From Pseudomonas sp. (lineage in GTDB: Bacteria; Pseudomonadota; Gammaproteobacteria; Pseudomonadales; Pseudomonadaceae): a stretch of 10,808 bases of DNA. The translations under genes and the position numbers were made by a program. Within the stretch, counting starts at the first letter, position 1, and each line of letters begins with the position of its first letter. Below the pieces are notes generated by a model that saw nothing but the letters and a program-made list of their open reading frames with translations, was not told the DNA's origin and did no database searches. The stretch spans positions 1 through 10,808 of the forward strand of contig JARDZH010000020.1 of NCBI GenBank assembly GCA_029240955.1, in the 5' to 3' direction. This document shows positions 1 through 5,953 of this stretch, piece after piece.

Positions 1-185
1 ATATCGCGCTGCTGGCGCAGAGTCATGGGGCCGTCGACGCATTCCATGCGGCTGCCATCGCCGTTGGCGGACAGGACAATGGCGCACCAGGGATCAGGCC
101 TCAGTACCACTCCGATTATTACGCGGCCTATGTACTGGGCCCTGATGGAGTGAATCTGGAGTGTGTTTGCCAACTGACGCCTTAG
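1..185 (+). CDS. VOC family (glyoxalase/bleomycin-resistance-like) protein, C-terminal part
   Basis: An open frame enters from the left edge (first full codon at 3) and stops with TAG at 183-185, giving about 60 residues. The peptide contains HGAVDAFHAAA, then YHSDYYAAYVLGPDGVNLEC. This is the usual end of a vicinal-oxygen-chelate domain: an HxxVDxFH-type helix followed by a YYAAYVxGPDGxNLE strand, whose final Glu is normally a metal ligand. Such proteins include glyoxalases, dioxygenases and antibiotic-binding proteins; the fragment does not allow a choice. The gene has no phage character and is most simply the host gene flanking the prophage on the left. The N-terminal half lies outside the window. 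Confidence 0.8.
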   Translation, partial: IALLAQSHGAVDAFHAAAIAVGGQDNGAPGIRPQYHSDYYAAYVLGPDGVNLECVCQLTP

Positions 186-520
186 GTGCCAGGACGCTCA
201 TTATGTACCTGTCGGGTGGCATTCTTCCTCAGATTTTCAACCGCATCGAGCTGTCAGCCAATGGAAGTTTTTCCAGAATTGAATGTGTTCCTCTTTAGCC
301 ATGGCGCAGTTCTGATAACAGATAGCAGCGCCAACTCAAGATGTCTCGTGGCACGGCTGTAATCCTGAGGCTCCTTTTCTGGCCTGGTGCTAAATGGCTG
401 CTCCTGGCCGAAGGCAGCCTTTCGCGAATGGCAGCTATTGGCCGTTAGGAGCCGGTCTCGACCGTTCGCTTTCGGCCAAAAGACACCAAGCCGGATTCGG
501 CCTTCCTGCCCAGTAGTCGT
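186..520. other. Non-coding intergenic stretch, Pseudomonas-type
   Basis: No convincing gene on either strand. The open frames here have no ribosome-binding site and no family resemblance. The part from about 385 to 480 carries repeats of a GGCCGAA/TTCGGCC motif; TGGCCGAA at 405-412 is inverted as TTCGGCCA at 470-477. I associate this kind of sequence with Pseudomonas intergenic DNA. The stretch separates the host VOC gene from the broken left end of the prophage. No copy of the tRNA-Ser 3' end, which would mark the other attachment site, is visible. Confidence 0.5.
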
Positions 521-536
521 CATCCTGCTCAGACAT
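435..536 (-). pseudogene. Truncated 5' stub of the gene after the small terminase (probably large terminase)
   Basis: An ATG at 536 overlaps the small-terminase stop (ATGTCTGA), the usual coupling between small and large terminase genes. Reading leftward it encodes MSEQDDDYWAGRPNPAW and soon runs into the GGCCGAA-type intergenic sequence, stopping at TAG 437-435 after 33 codons. A large terminase is normally 500-650 residues and none of its ATPase motifs follow. I infer that only the first dozen or so codons are phage-derived and that the rest of the gene, with all later morphogenesis genes, was deleted. The exact junction, somewhere near 500-520, cannot be fixed from this sequence alone. Confidence 0.45.
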
Positions 537-1140
537 GGCAGCTCTCGTTCAACACGAGTCCGAAGTCATCATTGGACACTTGGGCGGCTTCGTTAAGCCG
601 CTGTCGCAGCGCAGCGGTCAGCTGTCTCTCCACTTCCCATGGATCCGACAGTGCGGCGAGCTGTGGAGCCAATTGAGGCGACAAGCTCATCAGCGATTGG
701 TTGGGCGAACGTGCCGTTTCATACGCAGCCTTCTGCAGGAAGCTGATCTCGACCAGTTCACCCTGCGCCTTACGAAACTCCATCTCAGCCATCCGCGCCA
801 GGTAATGCTCGCGATGTGCACGCGCTTTCTAAAAGTCCGGAGTCTGCCCCTGAACAGGGTCAACGGGCGGCGGCGCAGCCATGTTAGTCGGCTCGGATTG
901 GGCTGCGACGTGACTGTACACATCACGCTGAAGCCGCTCCTGTTGGTGGCGAGCAGCGACGGCAGCCTTGCTTGGGTCGGCGGTATCGCGGATCAACGCT
1001 TCGGTAGCCAGCACGTCGACCTGCTTGCCATTGGATGATAGAACCAGGCGGCCATTCTCTTTCAACCAGGTGATGTAGCTCGGTGATCGGCCGATGTGCG
1101 CAGCGAAGGCGCTCTTGGACAGGTATGTGGCTGCGGTCAT
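529..1140 (-). pseudogene. Small terminase subunit (Nu1-like), interrupted by an in-frame amber codon
   Basis: The start is ATG at 1140, with AGAAGG four bases upstream. The N-terminal part (about 10-45, SKSAFAAHIGRSPSYITWLKENGR) is a helix-turn-helix of the Nu1/terminase small-subunit type, which binds cos DNA and recruits the large subunit for packaging. At codon 104 there is a TAG (831-829). The same frame then continues with KARAHREHYLARMAEMEFRK and a further 80 or so residues (FLQKAAYETARS, PWEVERQLTAALRQRLNEAA) to a natural stop at 529. Both halves lie in one frame and read as one 203-codon gene, so this is a nonsense mutation, not a frameshift. The C-terminal half normally contacts the large subunit. 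The distal part could only be made by suppression or by restart at ATG 792, which lacks an evident strong ribosome site. The call rests on recalled similarity. Confidence 0.72.
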
Positions 1141-1470
1141 AAGCCCTTCTTTTCAGCGGCTTTTCAATGAATCCTTTCAAGATTTCAATGGATTGAAATT
1201 TCAGTAAGCTGGCAGACCTCCCACTAACACAATCCCGCGGGTTTCCGGCCCCGTACCCTTCGAAAGTCCCCAGGGTCCCCGGCGGTTTTCTGCCCGGCCC
1301 GGTCGGTCGAGCCGGAATCCGAGTGCCATGCCCAGCCCCAATTCTGTTGGAAAGACGGACATCCCTGCGAAGGTTTCAGCTAGAGAGAATCCGCGAGTTC
1401 GCTAACCCGTGTAGGGGGCGGCCCTCGGGGAGGACCCGTGAAATCTGCCCCCCAACCCGGCCTGCCCGAC
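1141..1470. other. Gene-free gap between holin and terminase; candidate cos/terminase-binding region
   Basis: I see no credible coding frame. The part next to the terminase gene (1162-1199) is AT-rich and carries TTTCAATG at 1162 and 1183, TTTCAA at 1175, and a perfect inverted repeat ATTTCAAT-GG-ATTGAAAT at 1182-1199. Next to it, 1230-1320 is very GC-rich with runs such as CGCGGGTTTCCGGCCCCG and GGGTCCCCGG. In cos phages the cohesive-end site lies just upstream of the small terminase gene, with binding sites for that protein between the nick site and the gene, so this gap is where cos would be expected. The actual cleavage point cannot be read from the sequence. The remainder (1320-1470) shows nothing I recognise. 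Confidence 0.4.
1182..1199. repeat. Perfect inverted repeat ATTTCAAT-GG-ATTGAAAT
   Basis: Two 8-bp arms (1182-1189 and 1192-1199) flank a GG. Extra copies of the half-site TTTCAA lie at 1162-1167 and 1175-1180. It sits about 40 bp upstream of the small terminase start and is a plausible binding site for that helix-turn-helix protein. It could instead be a simple operator; no T-tract follows, so it does not look like a terminator. Confidence 0.5.
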
Positions 1471-1803
1471 TCATGCCTTCGGCTCGGCCTCGCTCAGGTC
1501 CAGCCGCTTGGCCACCCAGCGTTCGTACAAGCCGATGGCGACATCCGCGCCGGCCATCGCGGTCAGGCAACCCAAGGCGCCCGCTGTCCAGATCGACAGG
1601 CCCGCGCCGAACAACAACATCATCGCCGACACGCCGCAAACGATGCAGGCACCGGACCGAAGTGCTAGCCGGCGCAGTAACGCCCAGCCTCGCGCCCCGT
1701 CCTTGTCAGCGCGCCACATCTCGCCGGATACGCCCCCCACCAATGACAGGGCAATCACCAACCAGATCGGCATCTCTGCCAGCACCTGCTGCTCGTTCGT
1801 CAT
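1471..1803 (-). CDS. Phage holin, three predicted membrane segments
   Basis: A 110-residue protein starting at ATG 1803, with purine-rich AAGGGG and CAGGG sequences upstream. Hydrophobic segments fall at about residues 12-26 (PIWLVIALSLVGGVSG), 50-68 (SGACIVCGVSAMMLLFGAG) and 70-92 (SIWTAGALGCLTAMAGADVAIGL). A charged stretch (RADKDGARGW) lies between the first two, and a short charged tail (ERWVAKRLDLSEAEPKA) ends the protein. Size and topology match small phage holins of the HP1/LydA-like type, which collect in the inner membrane and open holes that release or activate the endolysin. The family name is recalled. No endolysin or Rz gene lies next to it here; in related phages these can sit elsewhere. 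A terminator immediately upstream suggests expression depends on the Q-like antiterminator encoded further up the same strand. Confidence 0.75.
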   Translation of the reverse strand: MTNEQQVLAEMPIWLVIALSLVGGVSGEMWRADKDGARGWALLRRLALRSGACIVCGVSAMMLLFGAGLSIWTAGALGCLTAMAGADVAIGLYERWVAKRLDLSEAEPKA

Positions 1804-1820
1804 GACCCTGCCCCTTAAAC

Positions 1821-1848
1821 AAAAAGACCCGGCGCCATGGCCGGGTCT
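1821..1848 (-). terminator. Intrinsic terminator just upstream of holin (tR'-like)
   Basis: A perfect 9-bp stem (AGACCCGGC at 1825-1833 with GCCGGGTCT at 1840-1848) and a 6-base loop are followed on the minus strand by five T residues (1825-1821). It lies 18 bases before the holin start codon, so it would stop leader transcription before the lysis gene. In lambda the matching element is tR', overcome by protein Q. Confidence 0.8.
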
Positions 1849-2146
1849 GGTGGTGGGTGGCCTGCCGCGCTTGGTGGTCGCACCCATCGAAGATGGCCCC
1901 TTTTTACAGCTCGATTCTGCTGGCAGCAAGACCGGTTTAATGCCATCCGGTGAATGCGTGGGTCACGCCCGGTGAACGGCTGGCGAATGTCGGTGAAGAT
2001 CTCAACCCGGCTGGCTTTTGCTTCTGGTGTCTCGGCGGCGTCCCATGTGTCCCACCTCTCTAAAACAAGGTGGGACGTCTGAACACCCCGCAGATTGGGG
2101 CGTTGCCCCGCCGTCCTACTTTCTTTCTCTTTTCTCGTGTATAGAG

Positions 2147-2176
2147 AGAATATTTAAAAACACGCGTGCGCGTGAA
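2147..2176 (-). promoter_or_regulatory. Candidate late promoter
   Basis: On the minus strand TTCACG (2176-2171) is followed after 18 bp by TATTCT (2152-2147), four of six matches each to the sigma-70 -35 and -10 boxes. It lies downstream of Q and about 300 bp before the pre-holin terminator, as expected for a late promoter whose short transcript is extended by Q. The match is modest and other -10 boxes are possible in this AT-rich core. Confidence 0.3.
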
Positions 2177-2247
2177 CGCGCGTACCTATGCCCGCTACGC
2201 ACACACGGGTGGGAGGCAAAACAGGTGGGACGGCGGGACAGCCCAAC

Positions 2248-2304
2248 AAAAACGGGGCCTGCGCCCGTCCCATGACTGCAAAAGCAGTAGGACGGACGCA
2301 GGCC
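2248..2304 (-). terminator. Terminator hairpin after the early minus-strand operon
   Basis: A long imperfect inverted repeat pairs GGCCTGCG-x-CCGTCC-bulge-ACTGC (2256-2279) with the arm at 2284-2304 around an AAAA loop. On the minus strand it is followed by CCG and then TTTTT (2252-2248). It lies 35 bases past the stop of the Q-like gene and would end the cII-traR-primase-Q transcript. Confidence 0.6.
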
Positions 2305-2338
2305 GGTGGGACGGCGTAAGGCAGAGGGGTGCCCACGA

Positions 2339-2698
2339 TCAAGCGGCTTCCCCCAGGAGGAAGTGCTCGACCACGATGTGGGCGTCATGCAAGCGTTGGT
2401 AGTAGACGTTGCGTGTGCAGCCACTACGCGTCAGACGTGCAGCCAGGGGCGCATCCGGCTGGAAGTAATGCACCTTGACCACCTTCATCAGCTCGGGGTC
2501 GAGGCGTTTCTTGACGATGCGCTCGATGTCCAGTGAGGCTTCCAGCGGCACCCTGCTCCCGCGCCTGCCGCGCACCAGCTGGCCACCGCTCTCCATCATC
2601 ATCGCGACCATGTTGCCGCCCGAGTAACCGGCAGCTACCTCGTCGCTGTGCAGCTCCTGCGCCCATTGTTTGAGAGCCATGTCGATCGCTTTAATCAT
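2339..2698 (-). CDS. Antitermination protein Q-like regulator
   Basis: A 119-residue protein; ATG 2698 overlaps the primase stop by 8 bases (ATGATTAA) and has GAGGAG ten bases upstream. The N-terminal third (MIKAIDMALKQWAQELH, then a Gly/Met-rich GYSGGNMVAMMM) resembles phage Q proteins of the PF06530 type. The C-terminal half (about 55-112: IERIVKKRLDPELMKVVKVHYF, then AARLTRSGCTRNVYYQRLHDA) has the shape of a sigma-70 region-4-like helix-turn-helix, with a 'reach a length, then skip a cycle' pattern common to Q and ArpU/RinA-type late regulators. Family membership is recalled. Position is the best support: last gene of the early operon, followed by a leader with a terminator directly before the holin. 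Q proteins load on RNA polymerase paused at the late promoter and let it read through terminators. Confidence 0.6.
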   Translation of the reverse strand: MIKAIDMALKQWAQELHSDEVAAGYSGGNMVAMMMESGGQLVRGRRGSRVPLEASLDIERIVKKRLDPELMKVVKVHYFQPDAPLAARLTRSGCTRNVYYQRLHDAHIVVEHFLLGEAA

Positions 2699-4910
2699 CG
2701 AAGCACGGCTCCTCAAACGCAGGTTGCTCCAGCGCAGGCGCCCTGCCCCAGTGCTCAGGTTTCTTGTACGCCCAGGGCCGCTGACCACTCTTGTTCAACG
2801 CGCCGAGACGGAAGCGTCGCCAGCCGAGCCGGTGCAGGATCGCGCCGACGCGCATCTGCTCCGGTTTGCCCCAATGACCGGGATCGAGTTTGAGCGCCTG
2901 ATTCATCACCTCGCTGCCGGTGGTGGTCTCGCCGATCTGCGACTCTTCAAGCCAGTTCAGGATCGGTGTTTCCCATTCGTCCACCACAAAGCGTTCATCC
3001 TGTTCCTCGCTGAACATCGGCGCTTCCTCTCTTGTCACCCACCAGAGGTCGCCGGCCTCAAAGCAGAACACCGCTTCGGCCCACAGCTGGTCGCGGATCT
3101 CGCGCAGCAACGGCACATCGACCTTGGTACAGGCGACCGGCCAATAACGACGGTTGCCGGTGGCGTCCTTGAGGTACTCGTCCTGGTTGGTAGTACCGAC
3201 GAAAACACACTGGCGTGGCACGTCCAGGGTTCTGCGGCCATAGCTTTCGCGATAGGTGTCGGTCGAGGCGGAGAAGAACTGCTTGGCCTTGGTGCTCTCG
3301 GCCTTGTTGAAGCTGTCCAGCTCGCCGAGCTCGACGATCCACTTGCCCCGGATTGCCTGAAAGCCGTCCTTGTCGCCGAGGGAAAACGGCGTGTCCATGA
3401 ACCACTCACCGCCGAGCACACTCATCGCGGTCGACTTACCGGCGCCCTGTACCCCTTCGAGGATCATCACCGAGTCCGCCTTGCAGCCCGGCTTCATTAC
3501 CCGTGCCACGGCCGAGATCATCCAGCGCTTGCCGACCTTGGAGGTGTAATCGGTTGCCTTCACCCCCATGACATCCGTCAGCCAACTCTCCAGGCGCGGC
3601 ACACGATCCCATTGGAGTTTTTTCAGGTACTCACGCACCGGGTGAAACGCGTGGTCGTGGGCCACGACGCTGACCGCTTCGATTACGTGCGAGGACTTCA
3701 CTCGCAGGTTGTATTGCTGCGCGAGCCACTTCATGACGCGCACATCATCAATGTCGGCCCACTCGCCGGTGCCTCCGCCATAAGGCGCCGCACGCAGCTT
3801 GACGATCTTCGAGCTGAAGGCGCAGTAGCTGATCACCCCGGCCCAGCGTTCATCGTGAGCGAGGATCAGTTCGACGTTCTGCATGTGCGCGATCAGGGCG
3901 CCGCTTTCACTGCGGGCGAGTTGATCTTTCCAGCCACCGGCAGCGGGCGGACGGACCACCGCGAGGACTTGTCGACGCACCGCGTCGAGGCCTTCGGCGA
4001 CGTGCAGGTCGTTGAAATCGGTCCACTTGTCATGACGCTCGACCGCGAAGATCGGCGCAACGACCTGGGCACCAACGATCAGCGCGGCGTTGCTGGCCTT
4101 CTCTTCGCCGGGGTTCCAGGCATCACCGTTGGGCTTGGTGGTTTTCCAGTCGTCATCGCGGCAGATGATCAGCGGGCAACCCGCAAAGCGCTCGCGCATG
4201 ACCTTGCACACTGCTAGCAGGTTGCCCGCATCGAAGGCCACGGCCACAGCGAGCGACGTCGCCATGTGCAGGCTGGCGCCGGTGGCGTAACCCTCACAAA
4301 CCAGCACCGGTTCGCCCGGTACCGGATGCGGACCGAGCAGGTGAAAGGTGCCCTCCTTCGCCATGCCGTAGGGCCAGTAGGATTTGTCGCGGCTGGTGTC
4401 TTCCTGCTTGTTCGGGAAGATCACCTGCAAGCCCATGATCTGATCACGGGCGTTCTTCATTGGGACCAACACGGCACCGGTGCGCGGCGCGTAACGCACG
4501 TTGATGCCAACGATCTGTTTGCGGTCCAGGTAATCGCTGCGCCCGGTGGTCGGCATGCGCTCGAACAAACCCTGCGCCCTTTTCGCGGCCCGCCGTGCAG
4601 CGTTACTCGCGATTTCGGCGGCGCGGCGCTTGGCTTCTTCCTGACGGGCGCGCATCACTTCGCGTTCTTCCGGCGACATGCGGCCGGCCTTGACCTTGAT
4701 CTTCTGCGTCTCCCCCGAACGCCAATCACCGAAGGCGCCGAAGATCAGCGTGTCGCCCTTCGCCGTGCGCTGCTCGTGCACCACGTACCAGCCATTCTTT
4801 TCTTTGCCCTTGTCCTGCGAAGTCTTGCAGCGGGTCAGCTTGCCGAACACCAGCGGTTGCGCTGGCTCCAGACCGTAATCGGCGAATTGCCCCAACACTT
4901 CATCGAGCAT
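2691..4910 (-). CDS. Toprim-VapE type primase/helicase
   Basis: I chose ATG 4910 (MLDEVLGQFADYGLEP, 739 residues) rather than the longer frame starting at 5099, because it follows GGGGGA and overlaps the upstream gene by 11 bases; the extra N-terminal residues are a shadow of that gene. Residues 75-115 form a highly charged helix. A toprim-like primase domain spans about 130-320: LVCEGYATGASLH (203-215, catalytic Glu206) and CRDDD (250-254, acidic metal site). The C-terminal half is a VapE/D5-like superfamily 3-type ATPase: Walker A GVQGAGKST (486-494), Walker B-type WIVELGELD (524-532), the sensor-like FVGTTN (570-575), and GNRRYWP (585-591), the likely arginine-finger region. It should prime and unwind DNA for phage replication, like the alpha protein of satellite phage P4. 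No Cys-rich zinc ribbon is seen at its N terminus, unlike many such primases. Confidence 0.9.
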   Translation of the reverse strand: MLDEVLGQFADYGLEPAQPLVFGKLTRCKTSQDKGKEKNGWYVVHEQRTAKGDTLIFGAFGDWRSGETQKIKVKAGRMSPEEREVMRARQEEAKRRAAEIASNAARRAAKRAQGLFERMPTTGRSDYLDRKQIVGINVRYAPRTGAVLVPMKNARDQIMGLQVIFPNKQEDTSRDKSYWPYGMAKEGTFHLLGPHPVPGEPVLVCEGYATGASLHMATSLAVAVAFDAGNLLAVCKVMRERFAGCPLIICRDDDWKTTKPNGDAWNPGEEKASNAALIVGAQVVAPIFAVERHDKWTDFNDLHVAEGLDAVRRQVLAVVRPPAAGGWKDQLARSESGALIAHMQNVELILAHDERWAGVISYCAFSSKIVKLRAAPYGGGTGEWADIDDVRVMKWLAQQYNLRVKSSHVIEAVSVVAHDHAFHPVREYLKKLQWDRVPRLESWLTDVMGVKATDYTSKVGKRWMISAVARVMKPGCKADSVMILEGVQGAGKSTAMSVLGGEWFMDTPFSLGDKDGFQAIRGKWIVELGELDSFNKAESTKAKQFFSASTDTYRESYGRRTLDVPRQCVFVGTTNQDEYLKDATGNRRYWPVACTKVDVPLLREIRDQLWAEAVFCFEAGDLWWVTREEAPMFSEEQDERFVVDEWETPILNWLEESQIGETTTGSEVMNQALKLDPGHWGKPEQMRVGAILHRLGWRRFRLGALNKSGQRPWAYKKPEHWGRAPALEQPAFEEPCFDD

Positions 4911-5124
4911 GCTGAATCCCCCGCTCAGAGAGGGATTGGCAGCTGATGCACTGCGAGCAACCCGGTGAGGCCAGGCGACGGGCTTCCGGAATCGGATCGT
5001 CACAGGCTTCACAGAACAGCAAGGAATGAGCAGCGCTTTCGGCTTTGGCAGCGCTGCGCGCGGCCATGGCCTGATCGATACGTTCCTGCACCAAGTCATT
5101 GGCGAAATCGGCGATGTCAGCCAC
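4900..5124 (-). CDS. TraR/DksA-type C4 zinc-finger protein
   Basis: A 74-residue protein starting at GTG 5124, with GAGGTG six bases upstream; the start overlaps the cII-like stop by 8 bases (GTGGCTGA). Residues 2-34 form one charged amphipathic helix (ADIADFANDLVQERIDQAM). Residues 38-62 hold the zinc finger CEAC-x14-CSQC (Cys38, Cys41, Cys56, Cys59), with the IPEARRLA linker typical of TraR/DksA. The F-plasmid protein TraR enters the RNA polymerase secondary channel and mimics DksA plus ppGpp, changing promoter choice; phage homologues are short like this one. An acidic residue near the N terminus (Asp3 or Asp6) could be the coiled-coil tip residue. Its last codons overlap the primase start, so the two are probably translated together. 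Confidence 0.85.
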   Translation of the reverse strand: MADIADFANDLVQERIDQAMAARSAAKAESAAHSLLFCEACDDPIPEARRLASPGCSQCISCQSLSERGIQHAR

Positions 5125-5635
5125 GGTCAGCACCTCGCGTCGTCTGGTTGACGTAGGTGGCGCGGTTGAACAACCCGAGCAGCCCTTGAATGCCCCGGAA
5201 CACCTGCAGGCGAATCGCCGCGAGTTCCTGATCGGTGACGACACCGTCGCCGATGCTCTTGGCCCAGGTCTCGGCCAGATCCGCGACTTGGCGGAAGTAA
5301 TCGGCCATACCCGTGGTCAGGGTTTCAGGCATGTCGTTGGTGTAGGTGTCGGCAAGCTCCTGCCAGATCGTATCGCCGACCAGCGCATGCACCGCATCGA
5401 GAATGCGGCGATCCTTGGTCAGTTCGAGGATCTCGCCGAACTCCTGAATGTTGATGGAGTGGCTCGGGTGGGTCGGCGACAGTTTGTGCTGCAGCGTGGT
5501 CGGGTTACGACCGGTTGTAGCAGCGATGGCAGCAGCGCCGCCCGGGTAATCGCGAGCGGCGTGGTACAGCGCTAAATCGAGCGGCAGGATTTCCCGCTGC
5601 GCCCGTTCCAGAGAACTGAGAGCGATTCGGCTCAT
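5117..5635 (-). CDS. Phage regulatory protein CII-like (Phage_CP76 family)
   Basis: A 172-residue protein. ATG 5635 (MSRIALSSLERAQREILPLD) has AGGA eight bases upstream and is preferred over the longer frame from 5746, whose extra residues look non-coding. Residues 20-75 (ALYHAARDYPGGAAAIAATT, GRNPTTLQHKLSP, INIQEFGEILELTKDRR) are the helix-turn-helix part of the CP76/CII-like family found in many proteobacterial prophages. The C-terminal half is mostly helical and acidic and probably mediates self-association. Such proteins act early in the lytic/lysogenic choice, although the biochemistry of this family is less clear than for lambda CII. It is the first gene after the structured gap downstream of cro and heads the cII-traR-primase-Q chain. 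A possible plus-strand RNA starts just upstream and would be antisense to its leader. Confidence 0.8.
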   Translation of the reverse strand: MSRIALSSLERAQREILPLDLALYHAARDYPGGAAAIAATTGRNPTTLQHKLSPTHPSHSINIQEFGEILELTKDRRILDAVHALVGDTIWQELADTYTNDMPETLTTGMADYFRQVADLAETWAKSIGDGVVTDQELAAIRLQVFRGIQGLLGLFNRATYVNQTTRGADRG

Positions 5636-5682
5636 GGCATTAATCCTAAAAGTTGCCAGTGCCGCGCGACAGACGTTGGTGA

Positions 5683-5688
5683 TACATT
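5683..5688 (+). promoter_or_regulatory. Candidate extended -10 promoter for the structured RNA
   Basis: TGA-TACATT (5680-5688) matches an extended -10 box (TGnTATAAT) with four of six core bases; no good -35 lies upstream. Transcription would begin at about 5695. This is the best start I can find for an RNA ending at the 5930-5953 terminator. Confidence 0.25.
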
Positions 5689-5893
5689 TGTCGCGTGGCT
5701 TGGTATGGCCCAAACGCCGGGAACCCTTGCAGGGGATGACCGGCACTGTGCCGGGGCGAACAATCCGTTGTTCACCCCTGGCGCAACAGCTGCCAGCTCT
5801 GTGGTAAGAACGGCAGCAACACCAAGGCTTCCGAGCCTTGGAAACGCGATGAAGGTCGGCGGCATGTGGTGTGCTCGCCTTTCGACATCGCGA

Positions 5894-5921
5894 CCCGACA
5901 GCATGTGGTGATGCTGTCGGG
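5894..5921. repeat. Perfect 11-bp inverted repeat with GTGGTG loop
   Basis: CCCGACAGCAT (5894-5904) pairs fully with ATGCTGTCGGG (5911-5921). It lies eight bases before the plus-strand terminator. It lacks its own T-tract on either strand, so it is a structural element rather than a terminator. Confidence 0.8.
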
Positions 5922-5929
5922 AGAAACTG

Positions 5930-5953
5930 GGCGACCCTTGGGTCGCCTTTTTT
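5930..5953 (+). terminator. Intrinsic terminator facing the cro-like gene
   Basis: GGCGACCC (5930-5937) and GGGTCGCC (5940-5947) form a seven- to eight-pair stem, followed by six T residues (5948-5953). On the minus strand no T-tract follows, so it acts on plus-strand transcripts. It could also block stray rightward transcription into the immunity region. Confidence 0.85.

Larger units (their letters stand above)
2040..2313. repeat. Cluster of TGGGACG-type short repeats around an AT-rich core
   Basis: GGTGGGACG occurs at 2069-2077, 2224-2232 and 2305-2313 on the plus strand. Near copies are GGCGGGACA (2232-2240), GGTGGGAGG (2208-2216) and AGTAGGACG (2286-2294). Inverted copies are GTCCCACC (2049-2056), GTCCCA (2040-2045), CGTCCTACT (2112-2120) and CGTCCCAT (2266-2273). 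They flank an AT-rich segment at about 2118-2160. Some copies form arms of hairpins, but the isolated copies at 2112 and 2208 have no pairing partner close by. The number and bilateral arrangement resemble protein-binding iterons. Confidence 0.5.
1849..2338 (-). other. Long untranslated late leader with repeats and hairpins
   Basis: About 490 bases between the Q-like gene and the pre-holin terminator carry no gene I can support on either strand. They hold a minus-strand terminator hairpin (2248-2304), around ten copies of a TGGGACG-type repeat (2040-2313), an AT-rich core with a polypyrimidine tract (2118-2160), an alternating purine-pyrimidine tract (2161-2174), a possible minus-strand promoter (2147-2176), and a GTCCCACC/GGTGGGAC hairpin (2049-2076). 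Position and content fit a phage late leader. A replication origin is an alternative reading. Confidence 0.5.

Noticed and set aside
277..292. ATTGAATGTG as a PrtN P-box
   Set aside because: P-boxes are several tandem ATTGnn(n)GT units; only one partial unit is present.
355..366. CTGTAATC near 355 shared with the tRNA terminator at 10674, as a possible att core
   Set aside because: Only eight bases match, close to chance for the lengths compared, and neither flank agrees. No longer repeat of the tRNA end was found on the left.
254..523. 89-codon minus-strand frame next to the deletion junction
   Set aside because: It runs through the repeated intergenic motif (GVFWPKANGR), lacks a ribosome site and resembles spurious frames seen in Pseudomonas intergenic DNA.
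2040..2313. CRISPR array
   Set aside because: The repeats are only 7-9 bp, irregularly spaced and in both orientations; no spacer-repeat periodicity and no cas gene in the window.
2018..2424. Overlapping open frames in the late leader (Arg/Pro/Cys-rich)
   Set aside because: No ribosome sites and no family resemblance; they run through terminator hairpins and repeats on both strands, so they are not supported as genes.
2670..4217. Long plus-strand open frame (515 codons) opposite the primase
   Set aside because: It lies wholly antisense to a gene with clear Walker A, Walker B and toprim motifs; a typical shadow in G/C-rich DNA.
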